DNA of 64,000 nt from Metellina segmentata (taxonomy: Eukaryota; Arthropoda; Arachnida; Araneae; Tetragnathidae). A program made the position numbers and the translations under genes. Positions 48,222 to 60,610 of this stretch are shown piece by piece (position 1 is the stretch's first letter; every line of letters starts with the position of its first letter). The DNA is taken from positions 7,262,137-7,326,136 of the forward strand of contig OX375872.1 in NCBI GenBank assembly GCA_947359465.1, written 5' to 3'. The notes under the pieces are model-generated. The model did no database searches and was not told the DNA's origin. It saw nothing but the letters and a program-made list of their open reading frames with translations.

Positions 48222-49879
48222 GTATGTATATGAACTTGATAATTCATGTGTGTAAAATACATTTATTTTATATGTAACACAGATTTGTATGATTCAATTA
48301 ATGTTTCCACTTAGCATCATGAGATTTTGTAGTATAGTATTGCTTTTGCCCTATATCACATTAAATTAAATCCATGAATAATAAAATCTATATTTGTTGA
48401 TACAATACCAGGTAACATTGTATTGATCAAAAAGGTAAAGACTGGTCAGAAATCATGCTGGGAACATTGCAGGAAGAGCACACACATATATCTGGCATAT
48501 TTTGTGTGTTATTAGTTTTAAGAGTACTGCAAATACTTCTGTAAAATACTTTTATCATGAAAAGTTTAAAAAGAGTATTTGCTAAAAGTTATTGCTTGTA
48601 AAAGCCTTACTGTTTAACAGAACACCACATATTTCACTTTCATTCAAAAACGAAGATTAGTGATACTTATCCTAGGTAAAATGTAAAAATAAAGGAGAGA
48701 TGAATAATTTATACAAGTTTCGTATATTTTAGGTCCCTTATTTTTGATCTCCAAAAATAAGGATCTTAATTTTTAATAAACTTCAGCTCAGGCAACTCAT
48801 TCTATTGCAATCTAAGTGAAGTGTAGCCTTAAAAGAAAGCATTGAAAAGGCCCTAACATTTTGCAGAATGTGATTTAAAAATGGAATCTTCTGGTTATAA
48901 TTATGTCATACCATTTAAGTAAACTTACAAGAGGTTTGTTAGATTTGTATTACTTTTTTAAAATTTTCATTTTGATATCAAATGTCAATATTGAAGCTCA
49001 TATTCATATTTCTTACAATTTGTTTTCATTTCTAACTTTTCGTATTCATTATTTCATAATGAATCAAAGAGTTTATACTTGTTCTATTTTAATGCTCTTC
49101 TATTTTCATATTCTATCACTTGCTCCTTACTAGTGATGAAACTAATTTACCAGAAATCGTGTAAATCAAAGTACTTTTGAGTTGATTAACATTGCACTGT
49201 ATTCATGCTATGCATTGTGTTAAAAGCTAGTGTCAGAAGTGCTGTTGCCCAACATTTCAAGTGTTTAAACTGGAGTGTTTTTGTTAATTAAATTTTCAAA
49301 TTCAAGACTCTTATTGTTTGTAAAATTGGAAGTCAGTTCTGCGTGAGGAAAAATTTACATGCAATGTGATGTTCCTTGTGCTTTCAGCCATTTTAGGGAT
49401 AAAAGTTCACATAATTTTTTTTATGATGTAAAATAGTATAGTTGTGCAGTTTGATTGTATTACTTCTTTAATATACATATATGCAGAAGCTTATTTAATT
49501 ATTTCCTATTTTTATTGTATCAGAATAAACAATGTTATGAATCTTTTATTAACCCTCTGTGTTAGTCTCACTAGACCAAACAGGTGTATGTTGAATTTTT
49601 TTCAGTACTTTTTAATGTTACATTCTGAAAAAGGTAACTAAAAATGTATTATCTGTAAATTTTACAAATTCGTTTTTGTAGTTATTTGTCTGTCCTAAAA
49701 TACTACTACATTAAAATAAATAAATAAATAACTAATGCTAGACTAGTAACTAAAAAAGTCTATGCATAGCACAGATGCATTGTGATCTCATTTGTCAAAG
49801 ACCTGCGACTAATAGAATGTTACTTGTTTCTTAGCTTGTTTTATTGTGATTCCTGATTATGTTTTACAAAAATTTAAAG
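48222..49879. other. Non-coding intron before exon K
   Basis: AT-rich; nothing recognised besides the short near-repeat at 49075 related to 38997. Confidence 0.6.
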
Positions 49880-49995
49880 GTTGAAAGGAAGTGATAATAC
49901 AAAAACTCCTTCCCCTGTTCAAGCTGAATCTAAAGGATCTTGGAGGCAAGCAATTTTTCATAGAGTGCAAACTCCTGTTCGTGATACAAAGCACA
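49880..49995 (+). CDS. TBC1D4: TBC1D1/4-like exon K: SWRQ motif of pre-TBC region
   Basis: Acceptor aatttaaag, donor gtaagt; 116 nt, phase 2 to 1. It encodes TPSPVQAESKGSWRQAIFHR and then VQTPVRD, matching the vertebrate SWRQRIFLRVASP block that opens the conserved pre-TBC region (DUF3350 in domain databases). The first base completes an alanine codon from exon J and the last starts the asparagine completed in exon L. Confidence 0.92.
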
Positions 49996-50913
49996 GTAAG
50001 TAAAATAATTAACATCATTTTCTTATAAAACTCTAACTAGTTAGAAGATAAATTGATTTTAAGGGTTAGGTATATTAAGTAGTATCAACTGGGGATGGTA
50101 CTTTAAATTTTGAATTGACTTGGAAATAATCTGGTTTTAGATTTCAAATGGAGGAGGGAATCTCAATTCTTCTTTGGTGTCAAAATAATTTCTGACAAAT
50201 TAAATCTTGTAATTATTTTAGAAATCTAAAACCTTTACTTTTGTGAGTAGTTAAATGTTTTGCTGGTCGCCTTTTGTACAAAAATTTTCATTCCTGTTGA
50301 ATGTTTTTTGGTGTGCTTTATGATTTTCAAATCCATTATGAATAAGAAAATGCTTTTGCTGATAGTTTAACATTTTCTTTGTATAATAAATTGGATAAAA
50401 AAAAACATACTCAAATTGGTGTGACAACACATTCATTTACAATAACTACAGTACTTTAATATATCAGCAAATAATAGTACTTAAATGTAAATACTTTTAA
50501 CATTGTGTTCAACTCTCAATCTTCCAAGTTTGATAGAGTTGCTCTAGCAGACTTCATGTGGCATCACTTTTCTAGCTAGTATTGTTATAGCTTTTAGGAG
50601 CGTTCAAGAGTTTGTTTTAAAGTTGAACTTGTGAATATACATATTTAAATTTTTCGAAAAAAGACTTGAAGGTAGCGCTTGAATCCCTTAGTCTTTTCCT
50701 TTACTGCATTGTGTATATTAATTTTATTCATTATTACCTTTATACCTTATATTTTACTTGTCTCTATGTAAGGAAATATTTTTTGCTTAACTTCAAACAT
50801 GTGATTCGCTTGGTATTTCAATGGACTAGAATTCAAAGGGTTTTAATAAAAACTATAATTGAGAAAACTGGAGTGTATATAAAAACTTTCAATGTTTGAA
50901 CAATTACTTTCAG
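49996..50913. other. Non-coding intron before exon L
   Basis: AT-rich, nothing recognised. Confidence 0.6.
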
Positions 50914-51084
50914 ATGGGGCTCATGCAGCTGCTCTCAGTCCTGTATGTGGTGATGTGGCAGATGTGTCAACTGTATCCACCTGTAAAAGAAAATCTGTTG
51001 TGGATTATAGAGCCTTGTGGAAAAAGGCAATTAATGAACAAATAATTCTGATTCGCATGGAAAAAGAAAACAAAAAATTGCAAG
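50914..51084 (+). CDS. TBC1D4: TBC1D1/4-like exon L: pre-TBC amphipathic helix
   Basis: Acceptor actttcag, donor gtaact; 171 nt, phase 1 to 1. After a variable stretch it encodes YRALWKKAINEQIILIRMEK and then ENKKLQ. The family form is [25 protein letters not shown], which links DUF3350 to the TBC domain. The helix is charged on one face and Leu/Ile-rich on the other. The next exon extends it. Confidence 0.94.
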
Positions 51085-51866
51085 GTAACTACATTATTAT
51101 CGGGATACTTAAAATTGATTTAATATTTTTCTTATGCCTTGTAAATAATCACCAGGTTACAGTTACATCAAAGTAAATTACAAAATTAAACTTAAAATAC
51201 AGAGCCTAGCATTCTGTTTTTGCAAATAGTTCCTTTAGTTTTTGTAGAACTGTACAAAAAACATTCATTAGCCTGCAATGAAATATTTTATCTGAATATT
51301 GTTATTGCATTTCTAAAGTCATAAAAAAACTGCAAATCATCATGTCACTTAAAACAATGTTTATGGCCATGAAACTATTTGCCAATTTCAAGTACAAGAG
51401 ATTACACTAAATTGAGCAAACTACTAAATTGAGCTTTAGCACTTAATGTAAAATTTATTTTTGTTTCTGCTGTGAGCATTACTATAGCTTGGCCACAATT
51501 ATGATTTCTTTGTAAGATTTTGTACAATTGTAAATCAGTTAACCTGTATAATCCTGTCCTTTTAAAAATTTAATATCAAAAGTAGTTTATAAAAAATCAC
51601 TTTGATTACAAACTTAACATATTTATTTTAATTGTTCTTGTAACTAGTGCACAACAGCTATTTCATCAGTTTGGCTTTCTTTTCCTGTTGTCTACATAAT
51701 TAGAATTGTTCATCTTCACTTTAAAAAAATTACTTTATTTAAAAATGTAACGTGTAATTGTATATAGAATATGTATAAAAATTATTTACTATATTTTTAA
51801 AGTACATTTTAATTATAAGTAACGTTTGGATGAAAAACATTTGATAAATAATGTGCATTATTTTAG
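51085..51866. other. Non-coding intron before exon M
   Basis: AT-rich, nothing recognised. Confidence 0.6.
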
Positions 51867-52028
51867 TCAATCAGGATGCTATTTGCCACAAACGACTTAA
51901 ATTAAATTACGAGGATGTTACTCCATGCATAAAATCAGCTGCAGTTGAATGGGAAAGGCTATTAACTGAAGCCAAAGGTGCTGATGTACCGATGGACATG
52001 ACAAAGTTGACAGAGATGGTCAAGACAG
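51867..52028 (+). CDS. TBC1D4: TBC1D1/4-like exon M: helix before the TBC core
   Basis: Acceptor attttag, donor gtaaat; 162 nt, phase 1 to 1. It encodes KRLKLNYEDVTPCIKSAAVE and then WERLLTEAKGADVPMDMTKLTEMVKTG. The vertebrate equivalent is [21 protein letters not shown], followed by a short helix running into G-V-P. The final base starts the glycine of the GVP motif in exon N, which opens the TBC domain. Confidence 0.92.
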
Positions 52029-52559
52029 GTAAATATTTGAAAAAGATTAATGTGCCTTACATTATTGTCAGTTATTAACCCTCTGATCATCAATAGACTG
52101 GACTGACTGTATAGTTCGGTAATTGCTTTTAGATAACATGTTGCATTGATAAGTTATATTAACCTCATAAATTGGTTGAAAAAAATCCTAGAACATATTC
52201 TACTGTCAAAAAAAAAAAACTAGTTATAAGTCATGCATTGAAGACCGGAAGTTGCAGAAGAGATATATTTATGCCCCTCAAAGTGTCAGGATAATATACA
52301 AAATAAACAAGTCCATGAAATCTTAAAAACTGCTTAGATAAGGGAAAAACCATTACATTAGAGTAGCTTGCATAATAAGTATGGTCCAGTTTCTTGGTTG
52401 ACAGAAAAAATGTAGTTTGTAAACCAACTGATACATGGCACTGTAAACATTTGAATGATGAAAATGATTACTGTGCTTTCAATTTTTTTACTACACCAGA
52501 AAGGTTTTGATATGACTTCGAAAGCAGGGTATTAAACAACTCAGACAAGTAACCATGCT

Positions 52560-52930
52560 CATGACTAAAAAATATATCATGTCTAGGTGGAACTCCCATC
52601 ACACTGAATAGCATCCTTCAATTCCAACAAACTGGAACGACCTGCTTGATGAATGCAAGACTTAAAAAAAACCTTACCAGAAATCAGTTGCTTTCAGGTT
52701 TGGAGGTTCCTGAGAAAAATATCCCATGTGTTGGAAGCAGAGTTAAATAGCTAGCTGTTCACTAATACCCAGTACCACACCAAATGATCACATGCTAATG
52801 AAGTGGCCACTGCATAAGTGAAGTTTAAGTCGTGTTCACATTTGTATGCTGTGAAAAGTGACTTGATCTGTCCACATCACATTAAGTAACCACTTTTGAT
52901 TGAACTTCCAACTGTCTAGTTTCTTCAAAT
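52560..52930 (-). pseudogene. Possible mariner-like transposase remnant
   Basis: Minus-strand scraps VMWTDQVTFHS (near 52880) and, about 270 bases on, QCDGSST (near 52610) fall in the order and rough spacing of the mariner blocks VxWTDEAxF and xQQDGAPPH. Stops and shifts are frequent. No termini found. A weak call. Confidence 0.35.
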
Positions 52931-55299
52931 CGTCTATGAGCTTTTTTAAACCAATACATGTTAAGAGACTTTTTTTGTCTAAATTTTTCAGAGCAGTTGA
53001 TGTTGATTCTCTATTTACGTAAAACTACTTCACCACAAAAGATTTATCTGATAAACTTAACATTGTTGAAAAAAATTTTACACTGTGTTTACTATTTGAT
53101 CGAATGAAGAATCCACACTCGATTCTTAGTAACAGCTGCATTGCGCATACTTTTGACAGTTTTATTGTGTGCGTGCCACATATTTATGGGTTTTCGAACT
53201 ACAGTTTTCATTTTGGACAATATGTGTCACGCAAGCGACAATTTTTCCTTTTTTAATGCATTTTGAACATAGAATATGTCTTACTTTTTAAAACCAGGTT
53301 ACTACGCTTAATTTTCAGTGTCATGAAAAATATAATAACTTGAAAAGTATGAATGATACATAAATGTATGATATCACATTCAATAGAACATTCAACAAAG
53401 CATATTATAAATATTCATTTATCTTGTGATGTCATCGACTGATGTAATCGCAGCGCAAAGGTGAGTCACAAAAATGCGAACTGCCACTCATATAATTTAG
53501 TCTAGCTCCAGACTACTTTTGGCGAGCACAAAGTTTGAAGTGTCATTTGTTTCATCTCTTTGCACGAAAAATAACAATAAAAATAAAACCTAAATATTAA
53601 ATACTTGTTTAGATATCGACTTCAAAGAGTGAAAAATCCCCAAAATTTCAAAATGTCCAAATATATGCATAATAAATAGCCAAAAGAATTATAGAAAACT
53701 TTAACAGAAAGAAAGATCATGAGATGGGGAATACAAGAAGACCCAAACATTCGATGCTGAGTGTCAATGGGATCAGCGGGGATGGCTTGAAAGTATAGGC
53801 ATCGCGTCGTGAAGATGAACAGATGTGAATGCGCTAAGTACTTCCACCGCTTAATTCTATGTAAATATAATATCTTATGACATAAAAGTTTCATTATCAA
53901 GTAATGGAGTTCAACTCAAGGAGATCAGTAATGAGCCACAACCATCAAAACTCAACAGTGAGTTCACCAATTGTGATATATGTGCAGTGATGAACATTTG
54001 ATGTGTGAAATTTAAATACTAATTTCTTTCACTCTCAATCACCATATGATCTCATTGATGTATTCTATGCCTTAAATCTAGCGGCAAGTACGAAGCGAGC
54101 AGCGTAATGACTCAGGGGCAATTGGGTCAGTTACTGCGTATTATAAAAGATTACATCAGCCTGTTGTAACTGATTAGAATATATATTTACTAGAAACAGT
54201 AATGGTAAACACATGACATCATAAATATAAATGTGGGGATGAGTAATGTATAAATATTCGTGATTAACAGCACTCATAATATAAACACTTAAAGGAAGTA
54301 TGCAGCATTTTTCATTCTGAAACATTTTAAAGCAGAAGTACAGAAGATGTGCTGTGGATAAGTTTTACCAGAACATCTCTGCAAAGAGAATATGTCCTCT
54401 CACCCTTAAGGAATTTAGACTTGTAATAATATGTAGGCTGTTAAGAAACCATGATTATAAAGTCAAATTAGTAGAACTTAATGAGTAGTATATAAATGTA
54501 TGTCAAAAAGGAAATGAACCACCAAAAATCTCTATACATTGACGAGTGCAGTATCGAGAATTCCTTTGCGCGGACCCTTGTATTACTCAGAAGCATATGT
54601 GTGACTAGGGTTGATGACTGAGGGGGGGGGAGAGTTCAGTCCCGAGACGTATGAACTGTACACCAATAAAATGGTGAAGCATCTGGAGACTTCAGGGAAA
54701 TTTTCGAATTTGTATGTTAAAAATCACACATTATATTGATACTTTTTTCGTAGAACATTAATAAAATTATTAAAAATTTTGCGTCTAGCAAATGTTAGTC
54801 ACTTTCATTTAAAATAATGTCGTTTTAAACAATGTTGTTTGATAGTATCATACATGAGAAACACATTGTTTGGTTTAGCTTCAAATTATTTAAGGATAGT
54901 CTTGAATTTCACTAAACCCTGCTAATTCAAACCCCCCCCCTTTCCTAGTTGGTTCTTCAAAAAACATATTCTAAGTTAAACATAAAAAAAATCAAGTGAA
55001 TAAAAATTTCAGTTTTGTCGTGCATTTATGTATATTTCCGTGTATAAGCCGAGAATTTTTGGAACTTTTTCTAAAGCTAAAGTGTGTGTGTGTGTGGGGG
55101 GGGGGGGGTTCTGCTTATATATGGATTCGCTAATTTCATTTTTTATAAAATCTAGTTTAAATAGCAATACAGCTTGCTTAAAACTCTGATTTCTCTTCAT
55201 TAACAAATTTGACTATCTTTTATGACAAACTGAATAGGGGGTTGAACCCCCAACTTCCCCTGATTACGCCTATGAACTAATGTACCATTGTTTCATTGA
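52931..55299. other. Non-coding intron sequence
   Basis: No gene recognised. Short G/C runs occur at about 54623-54632, 54933-54941 and 55096-55109, the last following a GT run. Confidence 0.55.
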
Positions 55300-55645
55300 T
55301 TACATTTATTTATTACACAAGTAAAACATTAATTAAAATTAAGTTATGAATAGTTTGAGTAGTTATTAACAAGGGATTAATTTGTGAAAAATTATATATA
55401 TATACATGAGCAAAATATTTCTCAATTGAATGTGGGAGGAGGTGAACCCCCAACCCCCCTGATGGCTATATTTATTACACAAGTAAAACATTAATTAAAA
55501 TTAAATTAATTAAAATTAAGTTATGTATAGTTTGAGTAATTATTAACAAGGGATTAATTTGTGAAAAACTTCTATATATACATTAGCAAAATATTTCTCT
55601 ACTGAATGGGGGGGGGGATGAACCCCAAACCCCCCCTGGTTACGC
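55300..55645. repeat. Tandem repeat, two ~180-bp units
   Basis: The block 'ttattacacaagtaaaacat...aacaagggattaatttgtga...gagcaaaatatttctc...gaatg' occurs twice (about 55309-55470 and 55471-55640). Each is followed by a G-run/C-run palindrome such as gggggttgaaccccc. The same palindrome appears once more upstream at 55237-55260. Confidence 0.8.
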
Positions 55646-55647
55646 CT

Positions 55648-55650
55648 ATG

Positions 55651-55681
<31 letters not shown>

Positions 55682-55810
55682 GCATCATATATATATATAT
55701 ATTTATATGCATCACACACACATATATATATATATATATATGCATTACACACACATATATATATATGCATCACATTTATATATATATACACATATATACT
55801 TGCATATATA
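55648..55810. repeat. Compound (CA)n/(TA)n microsatellite
   Basis: Alternating ca and ta runs with interspersed tgcatca. The overlapping open frames on both strands are artefacts of this repeat. Confidence 0.95.
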
Positions 55811-56160
55811 AATGTAGGATTTTATTTACAATTAGTTAGATACTTAGCCACTAGATGGCGGTCCTATGTATTAGTAAAGACTTATTCTGATGCAATTTCC
55901 TGAGAGAATGATGCAATGTTGAAAGGGATGATGAAATCTTGGGAAAGCTTGCTCGGGAGAGGGTGAATTGAACAGACTCAGAAGTACCGTTTATATGATC
56001 CATATACCTGGGGAAAAGGAGAGTTAAACCGGTTTTTTATACTCCGCTTCCGCTACGTGTGGAAAAAGCGAGGAAATACACGGGTTGCTTTCAACCGTAG
56101 TCAAGTCCCGTGTTTTTGATGTTTTTGTATTTGTTTTTGTTTTTATACTCTTGAAAAGAT

Positions 56161-56385
56161 GGAGAGCGTTAGCGCAACAGAAAAAATTGAAATTTATCCC
56201 GATCAGTGGACAAATGCTTAGGTAGTTTGGCTGATAAATCTTTTGGAATCGTATGTAATGCAACAAGAATTTGATGGCACCGTAAGAGACACTAATATTT
56301 ATAAAAGAATTGCCCAAGAGCTGAGTAGCACTGGCTTTCAGAGGAGTGCTGAGCACATCTGACGATTTCATCAATAATTTTTTGG
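56161..56385 (+). pseudogene. Myb/SANT-like DNA-binding domain remnant
   Basis: From an ATG at 56161 the frame reads MESVSATEKIEIYPDQWTNA, stop, VVWLINLLESYVMQQEFDGT, then NIYKRIAQELSSTGFQRSAE, HI and a stop. The W-(x)n-WLI-(x)n-YxxIAxxLxxxGFxRSxEHI layout is that of Myb/SANT-like trihelix domains found in transposon-associated proteins (Harbinger and related). Two stops fall where Trp and Cys are expected. No partner transposase is visible nearby, so it could also be a retro-copied host factor. Confidence 0.55.
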
Positions 56386-56399
56386 CTTTGGTCCTTCGC

Positions 56400-57492
56400 C
56401 AATCTTATGGCATTTTTTACGCTCCTTCGAATACAAAGTATGAAATACGTGAAAAAACTTCATGATATAATAGCTCCCTCAAGATAGGGAAATAAAAATA
56501 GCCTAGGAATGTAAACAAAACAAAGCATGAAGACTACTTTCGCTTGTCACATGACGTAGACGTTAAAGGAAGTGTGATAAAATCCCACGTAAATATTAGC
56601 TTGCATATAAACAAGTTCTTATTTGGCGACTCGGGTTATCTTCGAAAATTTCTTTCACCCTCGAATTACCCAGGTCATTTGGTTTGGTCATGTAAATGAT
56701 GCTATAGAGAGAGAGGGTGAAGAAGGTAGTGTGTTAGGAGTGCAGTGTGGCACTGGAGGAATTGTTAGAAGTGTCTGTGCACTTGGATATTGTTGATTAA
56801 ATAAAAGTTGTTAAGTTTTCAACAACTGAGTTGTGTATCCTTGGAGATTAATTTACACCCCTAGACAACTTTTTAAGAAATGGAATTGCCGAGCAATCTA
56901 CATATACCGGCAAGCAATCTACATAAAAATAAGGGTATAACTCACATGATCAAGATAATACAAGCATTTTATTTCTTTACATATGCAATTGACTAATATG
57001 TTATAGGTGTGGATTGCTAAATTGAAGATAATTATAAGAAAATTTTATATTTTAAGCATATTTACATTGGGAAACTTCGCAAATTTTATCTTTTAGAATC
57101 TGACAAATAAGCAAACCAACATTCTTTTCATTTGCAAGATTTTTATTCTCTTTTTTTGGTTTTGAAGTAGAGCTTTTAAGAAAGAAATATTATATTCATC
57201 ATTCATAGATGCATACACAGATGCTTCCAAGATACATATTTAGTCAAAATGTGGGCTTAACATAGTCGGAGCAGAGGACATCGCATACACCCTACTTCGG
57301 ACACAAGCAGGAAGTTCCTTATCTCCTGCGAACTTTTCTCCCCATACCCCATTGCAGCCTTTTCAGTTGCAGTTAGGGATGGTGGTCTCACAAACACTTT
57401 CATTAGTTATATAATCCCTGTTTGCAATGCATCGTTTTCTTTTCGTATGTTTGACAATTCTGTTTTTTTTAATTATCTTGTTTACTTTATAG
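56400..57492. other. Non-coding intron before exon N
   Basis: Nothing further recognised. The segment at 56540-56720 is less AT-rich than its surroundings. Confidence 0.5.
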
Positions 57493-57654
57493 GAGTTCCC
57501 AGGCATAAAAGGGGTGAAGTTTGGCAATATCTGGCTGAAAATCACCACAAGTTATGGAAGCCATCAGAAAATGTCCAGGAAGAAATCACTGTTCCGTATG
57601 AAGAGCTGTTAAGGCAGTTAACTTCTCACCAACATGCCATACTAATTGATATTG
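57493..57654 (+). CDS. TBC1D4: TBC1D1/4-like exon N: start of TBC Rab-GAP domain
   Basis: Acceptor actttatag, donor gtaagt; 162 nt, phase 1 to 1. It encodes GVPRHKRGEVWQYLAENHHK and, further on, VPYEELLRQLTSHQHAILID. These are the first two conserved blocks of the TBC domain in TBC1D1/TBC1D4 (GVPRxxRGExWxxLAxQ and YxxLLKQLTxQQHAILxDLG). The catalytic Arg and Gln fingers fall in later exons. I could not find those in the remaining 6.3 kb, so the next intron is longer than that. Confidence 0.95.
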
Positions 57655-58860
57655 GTAAGTTATTTATTTCAGATATAAATACATTTATTTTCATATTGAA
57701 ATGATGAATTTGAAAATTGATGAGCATGAAGCATACAAAAGTATGCTGAAATAAAACAGTGGTTTCTAACCAGTAGTATGTGCGCCCTTCAGAGTACACA
57801 TACTAGAATTTTCAGGTGTATGTAAAAGAAATCAAGTTCTGTGGGAAAAGGAAACCATTTGTAGGATTCAAAGCAGGGCATTTGTATACGCTCAAAATTC
57901 AAACTATACTTTTTAACTATTGCCTTCACTTTTGCACTGTAGGTGGCATTATGTCTAGTTTTTTTTTTTTTTGGCATTTGCTAAAATTGAGTTAGTGGAG
58001 AGAACATTCTTAAAACTGAATAAATAATCTATTGAGCAGCTAAATGCAGTAAGAAATCGGCTACCATATCCGATATCAGTGTAAAAACTAAAAAAATATT
58101 CGAAACCTAAAGAAATAGAAATTTTACTGATATTGAAAGTCCCTAAAAAATACTTAATTTTTATCTTTGTCACTATGTCATACACTGTCATTGAAAAATA
58201 CCATAATTTCGTTTAGTTCTAGTAGTTCAGGAATTTTATTGTTGTGTATATTTTGCTTTTTTCAATATATGTACCTGCCTGTGTTTCTTTTTGTAAAAAG
58301 GGAATTTGTTATTATTATCCATCAATTGAACTATATTTTGTAATATAAGTTTGAATTACATTTAAATTCCTAGTTTTTCACATGCCAAACTTCACTTTAT
58401 CAATTAGTATTATCTAAATTTCAAAAAGATTGTATTAACAAACAATTGTATTATTGGTACAATTTATGGAAAAAGGTGAACCACAAAAAATAGAAGACAC
58501 ATATTGTATCCAATCAAAACTGTGGTTTTAAAAAGACTGTGTACATACTTGCTAATTTTACGGCTCTTAAGACTGAACTTATAATTTTCCAAACTTTTCT
58601 TTTAGGGGAAATTTTTTAAACAATCAATTTCTAGGTTAGGAGCCTTGTAGCCATGAAAGTAAAATATCGAATCAAATGGTGGGCACATTGCTGTAGAAAC
58701 CTATGGGTGCTACGATGCACATCTGAAAATTCTCTGCATTTGTTCCAAAAATTTGATAGCTTAAACGGGCATCTCAAACTCTGAGGTACTCTAGTTCATC
58801 TTTCTTTTCTCATGATATTTCGTGTCTAGTAAATAGGGTTGCGCTTCTGGGATACCCAAG
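57655..58860. other. Non-coding intron after exon N
   Basis: AT-rich; the expected next TBC exon was looked for and not found. Confidence 0.6.
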
Positions 58861-58995
58861 CGATCTATTTCTGCTTTCATCCCACTACTCTGTTCCTTAA
58901 TCCCTTTTTCCCCTTCACGACATTTCTTACTTGACGTTGTCTTGTGTTTGGTGCAGCTTGACCAAATATGGCCCCCTGCACCATAAAATCTAAAA
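58861..58995 (+). repeat. Dispersed repeat of unknown type, copy 2
   Basis: Matches 3191-3310 from ttctgctttc(a/g)t(c/t)ccacta to accaaatatggcc...gcaccataaaatct. Confidence 0.6.
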
Positions 58996-59379
58996 CCAGG
59001 CCAACTATCCTTGACTTAAAACAGTGGTTCCTAATGGTAAAAGTGGAAATACCACTCACCACTGGGCGTTGAAGAGATCTAAGGGTGAGTTTTTGGTCCA
59101 AGTCAAATTTAGAGGGTGTTGAGGACCAACCACCACCCCCAGGGCAATACTCTCACAAATGCTAAAAAATTTAATTCATACTAAAAAATCATCAAATGTA
59201 TATTTCAACAAATAGTTCTAAATGTCTTTTAAGCAAGATCAGTCCATATTAATAGTAGGTATTGGTAGATTATAGCTTTGTTCCTAATACCTTTTGACTA
59301 GTACATGAACGAGTCACAGCATTTGCAGTGCACCACATGGAGCACCATAGTATGTGTTTCTTCCGACTCAATCAATGAA

Positions 59380-59735
59380 CTTATATTCACAAGGTTGCAC
59401 AGGCCATGACAAGATTAACCCTCTTGGCGGCATGGCAAATCTCTGTTGTGTTGACGAAAGCGTCACCCCTAGAAAACGAGTTCCCTTTAAAATCGTCAGG
59501 GTTTGGACAAAGGGAATGCTTTCCCCTCCTTTGGTCAATGGGTCTGATCAGTAGCCCATTTAGACTGGATTTTCAAAGTAGACTGATGACAGTGATAGAT
59601 TGGAACGCCACGGGCTTCTTCCCGGTTCCGAAGGGTGAGACGATTCTTTTGAATGGTATGACTGGAGAGAGTTTCAAACATTGCGTCAAGATACAAGGTA
59701 CTACGCGTTTAAGAAACCAAATATTTACTGCATAA
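59380..59735. other. GC-richer island of unknown origin
   Basis: Clearly higher GC than the flanks, with a 109-codon open frame (59406-59735, + strand) containing KSSGFGQRECFPLLWSMG and VIDWNATGFFPVPKGETIL. I do not recognise the product. Composition and the open frame suggest inserted or recently transferred DNA, perhaps a transposon or a processed transcript. Confidence 0.4.
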
Positions 59736-60290
59736 AATGGAGAACTTTGAAATATTTATTTTATATATATTTTTTCTAATAAGTAGTTTTTCTTCGAATT
59801 GTAAAAAAGTTAAATTCCAGCATTAATTTTCTTTCGCACAAGTTTACCACAGATTTACAGCATTGATTTGTATAAATAAAGCAATTACATTATTTATCAC
59901 AGTTGAGTTAGACGTGTAAAACTTAACACAATGCAGAAATAAAAACAAAAATGTTCAAAACCAGCTTCAATAATGTAACGTAGGTTAAAATATTCAATAG
60001 GGAATATTATTCAAAGATTTCACGTTTTGAGTATTCACCTTTCAGTGAAGAATTGAGTATACAAAAAACAGTTCACATATGGTAAACTGCGTCTGAGTTA
60101 CTCATACCAATAACTTTTTAAAGAACGGAAGTATGGGACGTTTGGAATCTTGATCAGTATTTCGAATGATTATTTTTAATACAAATTTAATGACAAACCT
60201 CTGAAATAATTTTATAAAATTGGTAGCAATAATAGTTTGATGTAGCCTAAAATAGTTTTTTTATCATAAAACCTAAATTTGGGTAACAGT
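59736..60290. other. Non-coding sequence
   Basis: AT-rich, nothing recognised. Confidence 0.6.
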
Positions 60291-60295
60291 AATTT

Positions 60296-60610
60296 TTTTA
60301 ATTAACGTCGAACTAGAGCAACACAATGGACTCTTGATGACGGTCCAGGATCAATCGCTTAAGGCAAAGATCCGAGGACACATCGTACTTTTGAACCACG
60401 GTCAGATGACGAAGCAACACCTGAGCTGGCACCCCACTCTCCAAACTTCCACACCAACCCAACGTGAGGACTTTCGGCCACGACAGATTTAAGGTGCACC
60501 AACCGCCTCTACAACATACGCTTACAAACATCCATGCACGGACCCAGATTCGAACCAGGAACCTTCCGATTTAGAGGCTAACACCTTAACCACTAAACCG
60601 TTTGGTTGGC
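60296..60610 (-). repeat. tRNA-derived SINE, full-length
   Basis: The minus strand starts with a good tRNA-like head: tttagtggttaaggtgttag (A box) and cctggttcgaatctgg (B box). The family body follows (cttaaatctgtcgtggccga, gtgtggaagtttggag, ccagctcaggtgttgcttcg), then the tail (gtgttgctctagttcgacgt, taatt). The best-preserved polymerase III promoter of the family in this window. Confidence 0.88.

Larger units (their letters stand above)
4410..57654 (+). other. TBC1D4: TBC1D1/TBC1D4-like Rab-GAP gene, internal part (14 exons)
   Basis: In vertebrates this family holds Rab GTPases inactive and controls GLUT4 vesicle traffic under Akt/AMPK; the fly relative is pollux. Fourteen exons (listed separately) join in frame to about 800 codons without a stop. 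They cover the pre-PTB2 linker, PTB2, a Ser/Thr-rich linker, the pre-TBC helix and the start of the TBC domain. Exon order and protein order match the family throughout. PTB1, the start codon and the catalytic IxxDxxR and YxQ fingers are not in the window. Invertebrates usually have one gene ancestral to both TBC1D1 and TBC1D4, so the symbol is generic. Introns reach over 10 kb and are full of transposons. Confidence 0.93.

Noticed and set aside
55543..55839. Open frames of 82 and 77 codons on both strands
   Set aside because: They are translations of the CA/TA microsatellite and G-runs.
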